A DNA stretch of 57,982 nt from Paludibacteraceae bacterium (lineage in GTDB: Bacteria; Bacteroidota; Bacteroidia; Bacteroidales; Paludibacteraceae): assembly GCA_017391525.1 (NCBI GenBank), contig JAFOYE010000017.1, positions 1 to 57,982 of the forward strand. The letters are read 5' to 3'. This document shows, one piece after another, positions 7,942 to 17,064 of the stretch (positions are counted from its first letter, which is position 1; each line of letters starts with the position of its first letter). Below the pieces are notes generated by a model. That model had not been told where the DNA came from. It saw nothing but the letters and a program-made list of their open reading frames with translations, and made no database searches. The position numbers and the translations under genes are program-made.

Positions 7942-7953
7942 GGATAGTTAAAC

Positions 7954-8010
7954 TCTTAGAACCCCTTAGAACCTTTAGAACTTTAGAACTTTTAGAACTT
8001 TAGAACTTTT
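7954..8010 (+). repeat. TTAGAAC repeat array before valS
   Basis: Six copies of TTAGAAC spaced by 1-3 bases (CTTAGAACC, TTTAGAACT) end 15 bases before the valS start. Shorter arrays of the same unit precede glyS (37007-37022) and rplM (50892-50915). No clear Shine-Dalgarno sequence is present. Confidence 0.75.
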
Positions 8011-8025
8011 AAACACATACAACAT

Positions 8026-10719
8026 ATGGACGCAAAATACAATCCTAAAGACATTGAAGCCAAGTGGTATCAATATTGGCAAGACAAGAAGTTATTTCAC
8101 AGTACTCCAGACGGTCGTGAGGCATATACCGTAGTTATTCCTCCACCAAACGTGACAGGTGTGCTGCACATGGGTCACGTACTCAACAACACTATCCAAG
8201 ATATCTTGGTTCGTCGTGCACGCCTCGAGGGCAAGAACGCTTGTTGGGCACCTGGTACTGACCACGCTAGTATCGCTACCGAAGCTAAGGTCATCAAACG
8301 CCTCAAGGAGCAAGGCATCAATAAGAGCGATCTCACCCGTGAGGAGTTCCTCAAGCATGCTTGGGCATGGACCGAGGAGCACGGAGGTATCATCCTCAAG
8401 CAATTGCGTACCTTGGGTTGCTCATGCGACTGGGATCGTACTGCTTTTACTATGGACGAGACACGCTCCAAAGCTGTGATTGATGTATTCTGCGACCTAT
8501 ACAACAAGGGACTCATCTACCGTGGATTGCGTATGGTGAACTGGGACCCTGAGCGCCAAACAGCCCTCTCTGACGAGGAGGTGATCTACCAAGAGGAGCA
8601 TAGTAAGTTGTACTATATGAAGTACTACGTGGTTGAGGGTGATGAGGTTCAGGAGTTCAGTGGTTCAGAGGAGAATGTGATTCATAAAGATGAGAAAGGT
8701 TATTATGCCGTAGTTGCTACTACCCGTCCTGAGACTATCATGGGTGACGTGGCGATGTGTATCAACCCTAAAGACCCTAAGAATCAATGGTTGAAAGGCA
8801 AGCACGTGATTGTGCCAAAGGTAGGTCGCGTGATTCCTGTGATTGAGGACCGCTATGTGGAGATCGAGTTTGGTACAGGTTGTTTGAAGGTGACTCCTGC
8901 ACACGATGTGAATGACTATGCATTGGGACAAAAATATGACCTCACCACCTACGATATATTTACCGCAGATGCGCACGTGAATGTAGAGGGATTGGAGGCA
9001 GATATCTATCCTAATGTGGCTGCATACCAAGGCATGGACCGCTTCGACTGCCGCAAGCAAATCGTAGTAGATCTCCAAGCCGAGGGATTGGTAGAGAAAG
9101 TGGAAGACTATACCAACAAGGTGGGTTACTCCGAGCGTACGAATGTGCCTATCGAGCCACGCTTGAGTTTGCAATGGTTCATCCGCATGCAACACTTTGC
9201 TGACATCGCATTGCCACCTGTAATGAACGACGATATTGTCTTCTATCCAACCAAATACAAAAACACCTACCGCAACTGGCTCGAGAACATCAAAGACTGG
9301 TGTATCTCACGCCAACTCTGGTGGGGACACCGTATTCCTGCGTACTACGAGAAAGCATTGCTCGAAGAGACAGGCGCAGAGAACTATCCAGAGGATAAGA
9401 TCATCGTAGCGCCAAACATCGAGGCTGCAGCCGAGAAATCAGGCTTGAGCGTTGATGCTTTGGTGCAAGACGAAGGTGCACTCGATACATGGTTCTCATC
9501 ATGGCTCTGGCCAATCAGCCTCTTTGATGGCATTGAGAATCCAGGCAATGAGGAAATCAACTATTACTATCCAACCGCTGACCTCGTGACTGGTCCAGAT
9601 ATTATTTTCTTCTGGGTAGCACGTATGATTATGGCGGGTTATGAGTATATCGGCAAGATGCCATTTAAGCATGTGTATTTTACTGGTATCGTGCGCGATA
9701 AACTCGGTCGCAAGATGTCTAAGTCGTTGGGTAACAGTCCTGATCCATTGGATTTGATTGAGCGTTTTGGCGCAGACGGCGTGCGTATGGGTATGATGCT
9801 CTGCGCTCCTGCGGGCAATGATATCTTGTTTGACGACAGCCTCTGCGAGCAAGGACGTAACTTCTGCAACAAGATCTGGAACTGCTTCCGATTGATTAAG
9901 GGTTGGGAAGTTCAGGAGTTCAGTAGTTCAGAAGTAAATAAGTGGGGTATTGAGTGGTTTGAGGCAGTATTGGCTAAAGCACAAGCAGAGGTGGCTGACT
10001 TGTTCAGTAAATACCGCCTCAGCGAAGCGTTGATGGCTATCTACAAGCTCTTCTGCGACGAGTTCTCTGGTTGGTACTTGGAGATCATCAAACCAGCATA
10101 CGGTCAACCAATTGATAAGGCAACCTATGAAAAGACTATCCAATTTATGGATACGATGCTCAAACTCCTTCACCCATTCATGCCATTCATCACCGAGGAG
10201 CTATGGCAAGCGATTGAGGAGCGCAAAGAGGGCGAGAGCTTGATGGTTTCTCCTTTGGAGAAGGTTCAGGAGTTCAGTGGTTCAGAGGTGAAGGAAGCTG
10301 AACAATGCTTCGACATCATCTCTGCTATCCGCAATATCCGTGCACAAAAGAATATCTCTCCTAAAGAGGTGTTGACATTGGTTTGTCCAGAGGCATTGCC
10401 AGCAGTGGTAGTGAAATTGGCGAATGTAGAGTTGGCTGTAGGTGCGGAGAAGAGTGCCGGTAGCGCATCCTTCATCATCGGTACTACCGAGTATAGTGTG
10501 CCATTGGAGAAGTTCATCAATGTGGACGAGGAATTGAAGAAACTCGAGGCAGAATTGGCTCACCAAGAGGGCTTCTTGCGTGGTGTGATGGGTAAACTCA
10601 ATAACGAACGCTTTGTGCAAAACGCTAAACCAGAGGTAGTAGAGCTAGAGCGCAAGAAGAAAGCAGATGCTGAGATGCGTATCGCTACGCTCAAGGAGGC
10701 AATAGCTCAACTGCGTTGA
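8026..10719 (+). CDS. valS: Valyl-tRNA synthetase
   Basis: ValRS charges tRNA-Val with valine and edits mis-activated threonine. The 897-residue protein has the class I HIGH motif as HMGH at 48-51 (after PPPNVTG), a CP1 editing insertion, KMSKS at 563-567, an anticodon-binding domain and the C-terminal coiled-coil arm (from about residue 825, [15 protein letters not shown]). Length is normal (usually 870-950). Odd: the peptide VQEF-S-(G/S)-SE occurs three times, at 208-215, 629-636 and 747-754, each encoded by a nearly identical 24-base repeat, which looks like in-frame insertion of repeat DNA. An array of TTAGAAC repeats lies just upstream. Confidence 0.97.
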   Translation: MDAKYNPKDIEAKWYQYWQDKKLFHSTPDGREAYTVVIPPPNVTGVLHMGHVLNNTIQDILVRRARLEGKNACWAPGTDHASIATEAKVIKRLKEQGINKSDLTREEFLKHAWAWTEEHGGIILKQLRTLGCSCDWDRTAFTMDETRSKAVIDVFCDLYNKGLIYRGLRMVNWDPERQTALSDEEVIYQEEHSKLYYMKYYVVEGDEVQEFSGSEENVIHKDEKGYYAVVATTRPETIMGDVAMCINPKDPKNQWLKGKHVIVPKVGRVIPVIEDRYVEIEFGTGCLKVTPAHDVNDYALGQKYDLTTYDIFTADAHVNVEGLEADIYPNVAAYQGMDRFDCRKQIVVDLQAEGLVEKVEDYTNKVGYSERTNVPIEPRLSLQWFIRMQHFADIALPPVMNDDIVFYPTKYKNTYRNWLENIKDWCISRQLWWGHRIPAYYEKALLEETGAENYPEDKIIVAPNIEAAAEKSGLSVDALVQDEGALDTWFSSWLWPISLFDGIENPGNEEINYYYPTADLVTGPDIIFFWVARMIMAGYEYIGKMPFKHVYFTGIVRDKLGRKMSKSLGNSPDPLDLIERFGADGVRMGMMLCAPAGNDILFDDSLCEQGRNFCNKIWNCFRLIKGWEVQEFSSSEVNKWGIEWFEAVLAKAQAEVADLFSKYRLSEALMAIYKLFCDEFSGWYLEIIKPAYGQPIDKATYEKTIQFMDTMLKLLHPFMPFITEELWQAIEERKEGESLMVSPLEKVQEFSGSEVKEAEQCFDIISAIRNIRAQKNISPKEVLTLVCPEALPAVVVKLANVELAVGAEKSAGSASFIIGTTEYSVPLEKFINVDEELKKLEAELAHQEGFLRGVMGKLNNERFVQNAKPEVVELERKKKADAEMRIATLKEAIAQLR
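8647..8670 (+). repeat. In-frame 24-base repeat in valS, copy 1
   Basis: Three 8-base units of GTTCAGNN (GTTCAGGA, GTTCAGTG, GTTCAGAG) encode VQEFSGSE. It lies in the editing-domain region at residues 208-215. Confidence 0.85.
9910..9933 (+). repeat. In-frame 24-base repeat in valS, copy 2
   Basis: GTTCAGGA, GTTCAGTA, GTTCAGAA encode VQEFSSSE at residues 629-636, after the KMSKS loop and before the anticodon-binding helices. Confidence 0.85.
10264..10287 (+). repeat. In-frame 24-base repeat in valS, copy 3
   Basis: Identical in sequence to copy 1 over all 24 bases; encodes VQEFSGSE at residues 747-754 within the anticodon-binding domain. Confidence 0.85.
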
Positions 10720-10721
10720 GC

Positions 10722-10760
10722 GGGACGGGCAAAGCCCTATGGGACGCCCTGAAGGGCTAT
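10722..10760 (-). repeat. Two linker-hairpin units after valS
   Basis: Two units of 19 and 20 bases read GGGACG, a hairpin (GGGC-AAA-GCCC; GCCCT-GA-AGGGC), then TAT. On the minus strand this is the same ATAG..GTCCC architecture as the four-unit array at 56501-56578, with different stems. A single related unit is at 12143-12164. Confidence 0.65.
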
Positions 10761-10786
10761 AGGTTATAGGAAGTTTGTAAACTAAT

Positions 10787-11047
10787 ATGAAAGACTTAGC
10801 ATCACTTCGTGAGGAGATTGACCAGCTGGATGAACAGTTGTGGGAGATTATTGGTAAGCGTGCGGATGTGGCTCGCCAAATAGGTGTATGGAAGCGTCTG
10901 CATAGCGAGCAAGTACTACAACCTCAGCGATACGAACAAGTGCTCAAACATTGTCAACAAAAAGCAATTGAATACAATTTGCCACCAGAAATGGTGGAGA
11001 AAATTATGCAAATTATACACGATGAAAGCGTCAAGATTCAGTCTTGA
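10787..11047 (+). CDS. Chorismate mutase domain protein (AroQ class)
   Basis: An 86-residue, all-helical protein of the AroQ fold, which converts chorismate to prephenate at the branch to phenylalanine and tyrosine. The pattern LREEIDQLDEQLWEIIGKRADVARQIGVWK has the usual N-terminal arginine, the LLxxRxxxxxxIGxxK helix and a later R..QVL..C segment. Length fits a stand-alone minimal chorismate mutase. It sits between valS and the Bat operon with no other aromatic amino acid genes nearby. A role outside aromatic biosynthesis cannot be excluded because this fold is also found in isochorismate-pyruvate lyases. Confidence 0.88.
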   Translation: MKDLASLREEIDQLDEQLWEIIGKRADVARQIGVWKRLHSEQVLQPQRYEQVLKHCQQKAIEYNLPPEMVEKIMQIIHDESVKIQS

Positions 11048-11090
11048 TGCTTTTATCGTTTCTTTGGCACAGTTTTTGTTATCTTACAAC

Positions 11091-11113
11091 AAGGAAAAAT
11101 TGTTTCCTTTTTT
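11091..11113 (+). terminator. Terminator after chorismate mutase gene
   Basis: AAGGAAA, a short loop and TTTCCTT are followed by more T residues; outer bases ACAACA and TGTTGT extend the pairing. It separates the chorismate mutase gene from the Bat operon. Confidence 0.7.
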
Positions 11114-11141
11114 GTTGTGTAATATATAAAACATTTATCAT

Positions 11142-12137
11142 ATGCAAACAGTAGTAGATATCAGAGAATTGCAAGAGCGCATTGAGCGCGAAAGTTCTTT
11201 TGTGGACGCTCTATCTCAGGGCATGAACCAAGTGATTGTAGGTCAAAAACCTCTTGTTGAGAGTTTGCTAATTGGTTTATTGGCGGATGGACATATTTTG
11301 CTAGAAGGTGTTCCTGGTTTGGCAAAGACATTGGCTATCAAAACATTGGCACAACTCATCAAGGCGGACTTTAGTCGTATTCAGTTTACTCCGGACTTAT
11401 TGCCTGCCGATGTGATAGGTACACAAATCTACTCTCAAAAACAAGAGGAGTTCCGTGTAAAGAAAGGTCCTATCTTTGCTAACTTCGTATTGGCAGATGA
11501 GATCAACCGTGCTCCTGCTAAAGTGCAATCAGCTTTGCTTGAGGCTATGCAAGAGCGTCAAATCACTATTGGTGAGCAAACATATAAATTGCAAGAACCA
11601 TTCCTTGTGCTCGCTACTCAAAACCCTGTTGAGCAAGAGGGTACATACCCATTGCCTGAAGCACAAACCGACCGTTTTATGTTGAAAGTGAAGATTGACT
11701 ATCCTAAGAAAGAAGAGGAGAAGTTGATCATTCGTCAAAACATCACAGGACATACAGCAGAAGTTGCTCCTATCTTGACAGTGAGTGATATCATTAATGC
11801 TCGTAATATTGTTCGTGAGGTATATATCGACGAAAAGATTGAGCGTTATATCGTAGATATCGTGTTTGCTACCCGTTATCCAGAGGCATATGGATTGGAA
11901 CAACTCAAGCCAATGATCAACTTTGGTGGTTCACCTCGTGCTAGCATCAACTTAGCGCTTGCAGCACGTGCGTACGCTTTCATTCATCGTCGTGGTTATG
12001 TAGTACCAGAGGATGTACGTGCAGTATGCTATGATGTACTCCGTCACCGTATCGGTCTTACCTATGAGGCAGAGGCTAATAATGTCACAACAGAAGATGT
12101 GATAACTGAAGTTTTGAACGCTGTACAAGTACCTTAA
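11142..12137 (+). CDS. MoxR-family AAA+ ATPase of the Bat operon
   Basis: A 331-residue AAA+ ATPase of the MoxR family. Walker A is GVPGLAKT at 56-63 and Walker B is LADE with D119/E120; sensor 1 (LATQNPVEQEGTYPLPEAQTD region) and arginine residues follow. MoxR proteins act as ATP-driven chaperones that work with von Willebrand factor A (VWA) proteins, often loading metal or assembling complexes. Here it leads an eight-gene set with DUF58 and BatA-E proteins, the classic arrangement first linked to oxygen tolerance in Bacteroides. It is cytoplasmic, with no signal peptide. Confidence 0.95.
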   Translation: MQTVVDIRELQERIERESSFVDALSQGMNQVIVGQKPLVESLLIGLLADGHILLEGVPGLAKTLAIKTLAQLIKADFSRIQFTPDLLPADVIGTQIYSQKQEEFRVKKGPIFANFVLADEINRAPAKVQSALLEAMQERQITIGEQTYKLQEPFLVLATQNPVEQEGTYPLPEAQTDRFMLKVKIDYPKKEEEKLIIRQNITGHTAEVAPILTVSDIINARNIVREVYIDEKIERYIVDIVFATRYPEAYGLEQLKPMINFGGSPRASINLALAARAYAFIHRRGYVVPEDVRAVCYDVLRHRIGLTYEAEANNVTTEDVITEVLNAVQVP

Positions 12138-12142
12138 GAGGT

Positions 12143-12164
12143 TATAGGACGCCCTACGGGCTGT
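12143..12164. repeat. Single linker-hairpin unit
   Basis: ATAGGACG, the hairpin GCCC-TAC-GGGC, then TGTTAG. It combines the GGACG linker seen at 10722 with a TGTT-type end seen at 7822. Confidence 0.5.
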
Positions 12165-12168
12165 TAGA

Positions 12169-12196
12169 GAGTTTAGTGTTTAGAGTTTAGTGTTTA
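12169..12196 (+). repeat. 14-base tandem spacer before the DUF58 gene
   Basis: GAGTTTAGTGTTTA is present twice in tandem, six bases before the start codon of the next gene. A related 14-base tandem pair (on the minus strand TATAGTTTAGAGTT) precedes rpe at 35601-35628. Confidence 0.75.
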
Positions 12197-12202
12197 GAGG
12201 TA

Positions 12203-13066
12203 ATGACTTCAGAAGAACTATTAAAACGAGTACGGAGGATTGAGATTAAGACTCGTCGATTGAGTCGCAATATCTTCGCAGGTGAGTATCACTCGCAATT
12301 CAAGGGACGCGGTATGGCGTTCTCTGAAGTGCGTGAGTACCAACCTGGTGATGATGTACGCTCTATTGACTGGAATGTGACTGCGCGTCTCAATAAACCT
12401 TACATTAAGGTTTTTGAAGAGGAACGTGAGCTGACCGTGATGTTGCTCGTCGATGTGTCTGGTAGTCGCAATTTCGGTACACTCAATCAGATGAAACGTG
12501 ATATGATGGCGGAGGTAGCGGCTACTTTGGCTTTCTCTACCATCGCGAACAACGATAAGGTAGGTGTGATATTCTTTTCTGACAAAATAGAAAAATTTAT
12601 CCCTGCCAAAAAAGGAAAAACACACGTCTTGCGTATTATTCGTGAGTTGTTGAGTTTTGAACCTACTTCTTCTGGTACTGATCTTGCGCAAGCATTGCAG
12701 TATTTTGCAAATGCTCAAAAACGTCATTGTACAGCCTTCTTGATTTCGGACTTTATTGGGGTAAATGCATTTGAACAACCACTTATGATTGCATCCAATC
12801 GCCATGATATGAACATTATCCAAATTTATGATTGGCGTGAAAAGGAACTCCCAAATGTTGGTTTGGTGCAGTTCCATGATGCAGAAACAGGACAAGACAT
12901 TTGGGTTGACACATCGCTTCGTTCTATCCGTAGACAATATACAGAAGCATGGGAACGCAACCAATATGTCGTGGAGCAAATCTTTACTCGAACAGGTGTA
13001 AGGAAGGTGAGCGTTAGAACCGATGAAGATTATGTAAAAGCATTGATGCATTTGTTTAGAAAATAA
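12203..13066 (+). CDS. DUF58 / VWA-like protein of the Bat operon
   Basis: A 287-residue cytoplasmic protein of the DUF58 family, second gene of the MoxR-Bat set. The DUF58 signature is clear near residues 32-62: FKGRGMAFSEVREYQPGDD followed by RSIDWN and TAR. After it comes a VWA-like metal site, LLVDVSGS (about 80-87), and later a SSGTDL loop. DUF58 proteins are regular partners of MoxR ATPases, and the pair is thought to work on assembling VWA-protein complexes. The substrate in this organism is unknown. No signal peptide is visible. Confidence 0.93.
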   Translation: MTSEELLKRVRRIEIKTRRLSRNIFAGEYHSQFKGRGMAFSEVREYQPGDDVRSIDWNVTARLNKPYIKVFEEERELTVMLLVDVSGSRNFGTLNQMKRDMMAEVAATLAFSTIANNDKVGVIFFSDKIEKFIPAKKGKTHVLRIIRELLSFEPTSSGTDLAQALQYFANAQKRHCTAFLISDFIGVNAFEQPLMIASNRHDMNIIQIYDWREKELPNVGLVQFHDAETGQDIWVDTSLRSIRRQYTEAWERNQYVVEQIFTRTGVRKVSVRTDEDYVKALMHLFRK

Positions 13067-13113
13067 TCAAACCAATGCGACTTTAGATGTAATATAATTA
13101 ATGGAGGATAGAG

Positions 13114-14052
13114 ATGTTAATGACCATTTTGGCACTAGTAGTGAGTGCCACAATAGATAATACAACCTTACCAATTGGTGATCAAACCAATCTTACTTTG
13201 CAGGCCACTTCAAGTGCCTCAGAGCAAGTGACTTTTCCAGAATTCGGTAATGAACTGATATCTGGAATAGAGATTGTAGATATATCCAATGTGCAGTCTA
13301 AGAAGTTAGATAATGGTAGGGTGCAATATAGTCAAAATCTCACCATTACTTCGTTTGAAGATTCGCTATTTAATATCGATCCACTACCAATAGTGAGTGG
13401 TGGTGACACAACATGGACAGAGGCCTTGACACTGAATGTGATTCAACCTTTCGATATGGATTCAACAATAACGATTATTGATATTGATACTATTCGAGAT
13501 ATACCATTCAAAACATTCGAGCAACAGGAGTTTCCTACTTGGTGGGATGATCAATGGGAGAATCTCAAGAAAGGTAAAAATATCTATCTAATTGTTTTGA
13601 TTGTTTGTGTTCTTGGTCTCATAGGATGGTTGATTTATCGATATACTCGCAGACGCAAACAAGAGCGTCCTAAAGTAGTCATTTTGCGTCCAGCAGATGT
13701 GGTGGCTTTGGAACAGTTAGATTTCATTTCGAGTAAGAAACTATGGCAGGCAGGTCGTGTCAAGGAGTATTATACACAATTGACCGATGTCGTTCGTGAA
13801 TACATCGCTCGCCGCTTTGGTGTAAGTAGTACGGAGCAAACATCTAATGCAACATTGGCTGAAATGCGTCCATTGCTGAAGAATAATCAGGGTTTGTACC
13901 AACAACTTCATGATATGCTCACCTTAGCTGATTTAGTTAAGTTTGCCAAATGGCAACCTACAGATGAGGAGAATGGACAGGTGTTGCGTGATGCATATGA
14001 CTTTGTAAAAGAAACAACCATCAAAGAAGATCCAAAAAAGAGCAATAAATAG
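13114..14052 (+). CDS. Single-pass membrane protein of the Bat operon
   Basis: A 312-residue protein between DUF58 and BatA. The N-terminus has a weak hydrophobic signal (MLMTILALVVSA) and residues about 15-150 look like an all-beta periplasmic domain. One clear membrane helix lies at 166-186 (IYLIVLIVCVLGLIGWLIY). The cytoplasmic tail contains RPADVVALEQLD and then a helical segment with WQAGRVKEYYTQLTDVVREY, similar in style to DUF4381-type proteins that sit in the same position in other Bat operons. Its function is not known; position suggests it joins the BatA/BatB membrane complex. The start follows GGAGGATAGAG, an unusually good ribosome-binding site for this organism. Confidence 0.82.
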   Translation: MLMTILALVVSATIDNTTLPIGDQTNLTLQATSSASEQVTFPEFGNELISGIEIVDISNVQSKKLDNGRVQYSQNLTITSFEDSLFNIDPLPIVSGGDTTWTEALTLNVIQPFDMDSTITIIDIDTIRDIPFKTFEQQEFPTWWDDQWENLKKGKNIYLIVLIVCVLGLIGWLIYRYTRRRKQERPKVVILRPADVVALEQLDFISSKKLWQAGRVKEYYTQLTDVVREYIARRFGVSSTEQTSNATLAEMRPLLKNNQGLYQQLHDMLTLADLVKFAKWQPTDEENGQVLRDAYDFVKETTIKEDPKKSNK

Positions 14053-14071
14053 AGATTAAAGTCGAAAATAT

Positions 14072-15061
14072 ATGACCCTTCTTAATCCTGAATATTTATT
14101 TCTACTACTGCTACTGATTCCAGTGGTAGGGTGGTATATATGGAAATTGCGCAAGGCTCGTGCGACCGTTCAGTTATCTTCGATATCTGGTCTAAAGAAA
14201 AGATATAGAGGACTCCGCGTTTGGTTGATACATGTGCCTTTCATACTTCGCACAGCATTAATAATATTGGTTTCTATTGCTTTGGCTCGCCCTCAATTGA
14301 GTGATAGTTGGGAGACAGAGTCTACCGAAGGTATTGATATTATGATGGCAATGGATATCTCCGGAACGATGCTTGGAGAGGATCTCCAACCTACTCGTTT
14401 GGAAGCGGCTAAAGAGGTCGCTAAAGAGTTTGTGCTGGCTCGCCCTAATGACCAAATAGGTTTGGTTTTGTTCGCCGGAGAGAGTTTTACACAATGTCCT
14501 ATGACAACGGATCATGCTGTGTTGTTGGACTTGTTTGAATCTGTGGAATTTGGTATGATTGAGGATGGTACGGCTATTGGTTTAGGATTGGCTAACGCAG
14601 TTAATCGTATGAAAGATTCATCCTCCAAGTCCAAGGTGGTAATCTTGTTGACAGATGGTAGCAATAACAGTGGTGATATTGACCCAGAAACAGCTGCGGA
14701 GATAGCTCAGACATATGGCATACGTGTGTATGCGATTGGCGTCGGAAGTTATGGTGATAATATACCAGTTTCTGTGCAAACACCATATGGTATGACCAAG
14801 ACAGTGATGAGTTCTGAGTTTGATGAAGAGACGCTAAAGAAGATTGCTGAAATGACGGGAGGTAAGTACTTCCGAGCAACAGATAACAATAGTCTTCGTG
14901 ACGTGTATGATCAGATTGACAAATTGGAGAAAACTAAAATACGTGCACGAGAGTATTCTAAAAGAGCGGAATATTTCTTGCCATTCCTATGGGCAGCATT
15001 GGCGTGTCTAATTTTAGAAATTTTCATTCGTCATTTTGTCTTGCGTACAGTATCTGAATAG
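14072..15061 (+). CDS. batA: BatA, VWA-domain membrane protein
   Basis: A 329-residue inner-membrane protein with two N-terminal helices (about 7-25 and 52-72), a VWA domain facing the cytosol or periplasm at about 88-285, and a C-terminal helix (about 301-320). The metal-ion-dependent adhesion site reads D95-I-S97-G-T99, with threonine where serine is usual; TDGSNNSGD supplies the later MIDAS aspartate. BatA and BatB are paralogous and probably form a complex; mutants in Bacteroides affect aerotolerance, though the biochemical role is unproved. It lies 19 bases after the previous gene. Confidence 0.95.
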   Translation: MTLLNPEYLFLLLLLIPVVGWYIWKLRKARATVQLSSISGLKKRYRGLRVWLIHVPFILRTALIILVSIALARPQLSDSWETESTEGIDIMMAMDISGTMLGEDLQPTRLEAAKEVAKEFVLARPNDQIGLVLFAGESFTQCPMTTDHAVLLDLFESVEFGMIEDGTAIGLGLANAVNRMKDSSSKSKVVILLTDGSNNSGDIDPETAAEIAQTYGIRVYAIGVGSYGDNIPVSVQTPYGMTKTVMSSEFDEETLKKIAEMTGGKYFRATDNNSLRDVYDQIDKLEKTKIRAREYSKRAEYFLPFLWAALACLILEIFIRHFVLRTVSE

Positions 15062-15097
15062 GGAAAATATGAGTTGTACATTTAATGTGTTGATATA

Positions 15098-16132
15098 ATG
15101 TTACGATTTGCAAATATAGAAATGCTTTGGTGCTTGATCGCGATACCGGTTTTCGTGATTATCTATATAGTGTATAGTTATATTAAGAAACGCCAGATCA
15201 AGAAATTAGGTGATCCTGAATTGATTAATCAGTTGATGCCGGACGCTTCTAGAAGTCGTTCCATCTGGAAGTTTAGTCTCGTTCTGCTTGCGCTAGCATT
15301 GCTAATTGTTGCATCAGCTCGTCCTCAATATGGGCAAGGAGAAATAACTATAGAGAGAAATGGAATCGAGGTGATGATCGCTATGGATATCTCCAATTCT
15401 ATGCTAGCAGAAGATGTCTCTCCGAATCGATTGGAAAGATCCAAACGATTAGTTGATAAACTTGTAGAAGAAATGGAGGATGACAAAGTAGGATTGGTCG
15501 TATTTGCGGGCGAAGCCTTTACTCAGTTACCTATCACAAGTGACTATACGTCCGCCAAGATGTTTCTCAATTCTATTTCGCCAGATTTGATACGTACACA
15601 AGGTACTGCATTGGGTGCTGCTATTGATAAATCAATGCAATCTTTTGGTGATTCTACTAGTGTGGCAGGCAAGGCCATTATCTTAATCACCGACGGTGAA
15701 AACCATGAGGATGATGCAATTGCTGCAGCTAAAAAAGCACAAGAGCAAGGTGTAAAGGTATTTGTTGTAGGTGTCGGCAAACCAGAAGGTGCCTTAATTC
15801 CAATTCCAGGCAAGAATGACCATATGCGAGATAAGGATGGACAGGTAGTTGTCAGTGGATTGAATGAAGATATGTGTGAGCAAATAGCTCAAGCAGGAGG
15901 AGGTCTATATGTGCATTGTGATAACACCAACGGAGCATTGGATGCACTTCGAAAACAATTAGATGAGATAAAGTCTACGGAATTAGATCCTCTCATTTAT
16001 ACAGATTATAATGAACAATATCAGTCTTTTGTGTTGTTAGCATTGCTATTGCTCGTTGTGGAATTCTTTATTATGAGTCGAAGGAATCGTCGTATTGTTA
16101 GAATGAATCTTTTTAAAGAGAAAGCAAAGTAG
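15098..16132 (+). CDS. batB: BatB, VWA-domain membrane protein
   Basis: A 344-residue paralogue of the preceding BatA. Membrane helices lie at about 9-28 and 56-74 and near the C-terminus (SFVLLALLLLVVEFFIM). The MIDAS is complete: D97-I-S99-N-S101, with TDGENHEDD later. The family is part of the aerotolerance operon and is presumed to act in a periplasm/inner-membrane complex with BatA and the TPR proteins BatC and BatE. The gene follows BatA by 36 bases and precedes BatC by 31. Confidence 0.95.
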   Translation: MLRFANIEMLWCLIAIPVFVIIYIVYSYIKKRQIKKLGDPELINQLMPDASRSRSIWKFSLVLLALALLIVASARPQYGQGEITIERNGIEVMIAMDISNSMLAEDVSPNRLERSKRLVDKLVEEMEDDKVGLVVFAGEAFTQLPITSDYTSAKMFLNSISPDLIRTQGTALGAAIDKSMQSFGDSTSVAGKAIILITDGENHEDDAIAAAKKAQEQGVKVFVVGVGKPEGALIPIPGKNDHMRDKDGQVVVSGLNEDMCEQIAQAGGGLYVHCDNTNGALDALRKQLDEIKSTELDPLIYTDYNEQYQSFVLLALLLLVVEFFIMSRRNRRIVRMNLFKEKAK

Positions 16133-16163
16133 AATCTTCATTTGAAGTATAGCCAATATAAAT

Positions 16164-17060
16164 ATGAATCGCATTTTATTATTAATCACATATTTGTTTT
16201 CAACATCGCTGCTTTTAGCACAAGTTGACCATTCTGATTTCCGTCAAGGTAATGAAGATTTCAATAATGGTAAATATGGAGAAGCAGAGATTAATTATCG
16301 TCGTGGACTAGATAAAAATAAAAAGTCCATAGAGGGTTATATTAATTTAGGTAACGCTTTGTATCATCAGAACAAGTTTGAGGATGCCATTGCTCAATTT
16401 GAGAAGGCTAATGCTTTGATGGATGAAAGTGATGCTCGAAAACAAGAAATAGGCAAGCAGATTGCCAACACTTATACACGTCAAGGAAATGAATATTATA
16501 AGACAGGCAACATGGCTGATGCAGTTGCTTGTTACCAAGAAGGACTGAAGCGAGATAGTACTTCGTATGAGAGTTATTATAATTTGGGAAACGCTCTTTC
16601 TCGCCAAGATAGTCTTCAGTCTGCAGTTAAGCAGTACGAGAAAGCAACTAATTTGATAAAAAATAGCGGTTTGTCAGAAGATGAATTGAACAAAAACCTA
16701 TCAAGTATATATCACAACAAAGGTAATGCATTGTTTGGACAGCAACAGTTGAATGAGGCTTTGGAATCCTATAAGCAAGCATTGATACATAATCCTAAAA
16801 GTGATGAGTCTCGTTATAATTACATTAGAACGAAAGAGTTGCTGAAACAAAATCAAAATCAGCAGCAGCAAAATCAACAGCAGCAAAATCAACAACAACA
16901 AAATCAACAGCAGAACCAGCAGCAAGAAAAACAAGAGAGTGGTATGGATAGAGAGAAGGCTGAGCAAATACTACAAGCTCTTGAACAAGATGAAAAAGAT
17001 TTGCGTGAAAAAAGTCAACTGCCACTAGGTGGTGAAAAACAAATTGAGAAAAATTGGTAA
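16164..17060 (+). CDS. batC: BatC, TPR protein with glutamine-rich tail
   Basis: A 298-residue exported protein: signal peptide about 1-20 (ending LLLAQ), then several tetratricopeptide repeats (SIEGYINLGNALYHQNKFEDA; NEYYKTGNMADAVACYQEGL; YNLGNALSRQD; HNKGNALFGQQQLNEALESY). Residues about 229-255 are almost only Q and N in QQQQN blocks, encoded by CAG/CAA/AAT repeats at 16846-16930. TPRs bind partner proteins, here presumably BatA/BatB. The Q/N tract may vary in length between strains through slippage. A short charged C-terminal helix follows. Confidence 0.9.
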   Translation: MNRILLLITYLFSTSLLLAQVDHSDFRQGNEDFNNGKYGEAEINYRRGLDKNKKSIEGYINLGNALYHQNKFEDAIAQFEKANALMDESDARKQEIGKQIANTYTRQGNEYYKTGNMADAVACYQEGLKRDSTSYESYYNLGNALSRQDSLQSAVKQYEKATNLIKNSGLSEDELNKNLSSIYHNKGNALFGQQQLNEALESYKQALIHNPKSDESRYNYIRTKELLKQNQNQQQQNQQQQNQQQQNQQQNQQQEKQESGMDREKAEQILQALEQDEKDLREKSQLPLGGEKQIEKNW

Positions 17061-17064
17061 TATC

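Noticed and set aside
12221..13051. 276-residue frame on the minus strand opposite the DUF58 gene
   Set aside because: Shadow of a well-supported gene; cysteine- and histidine-rich sequence typical of an antisense frame.
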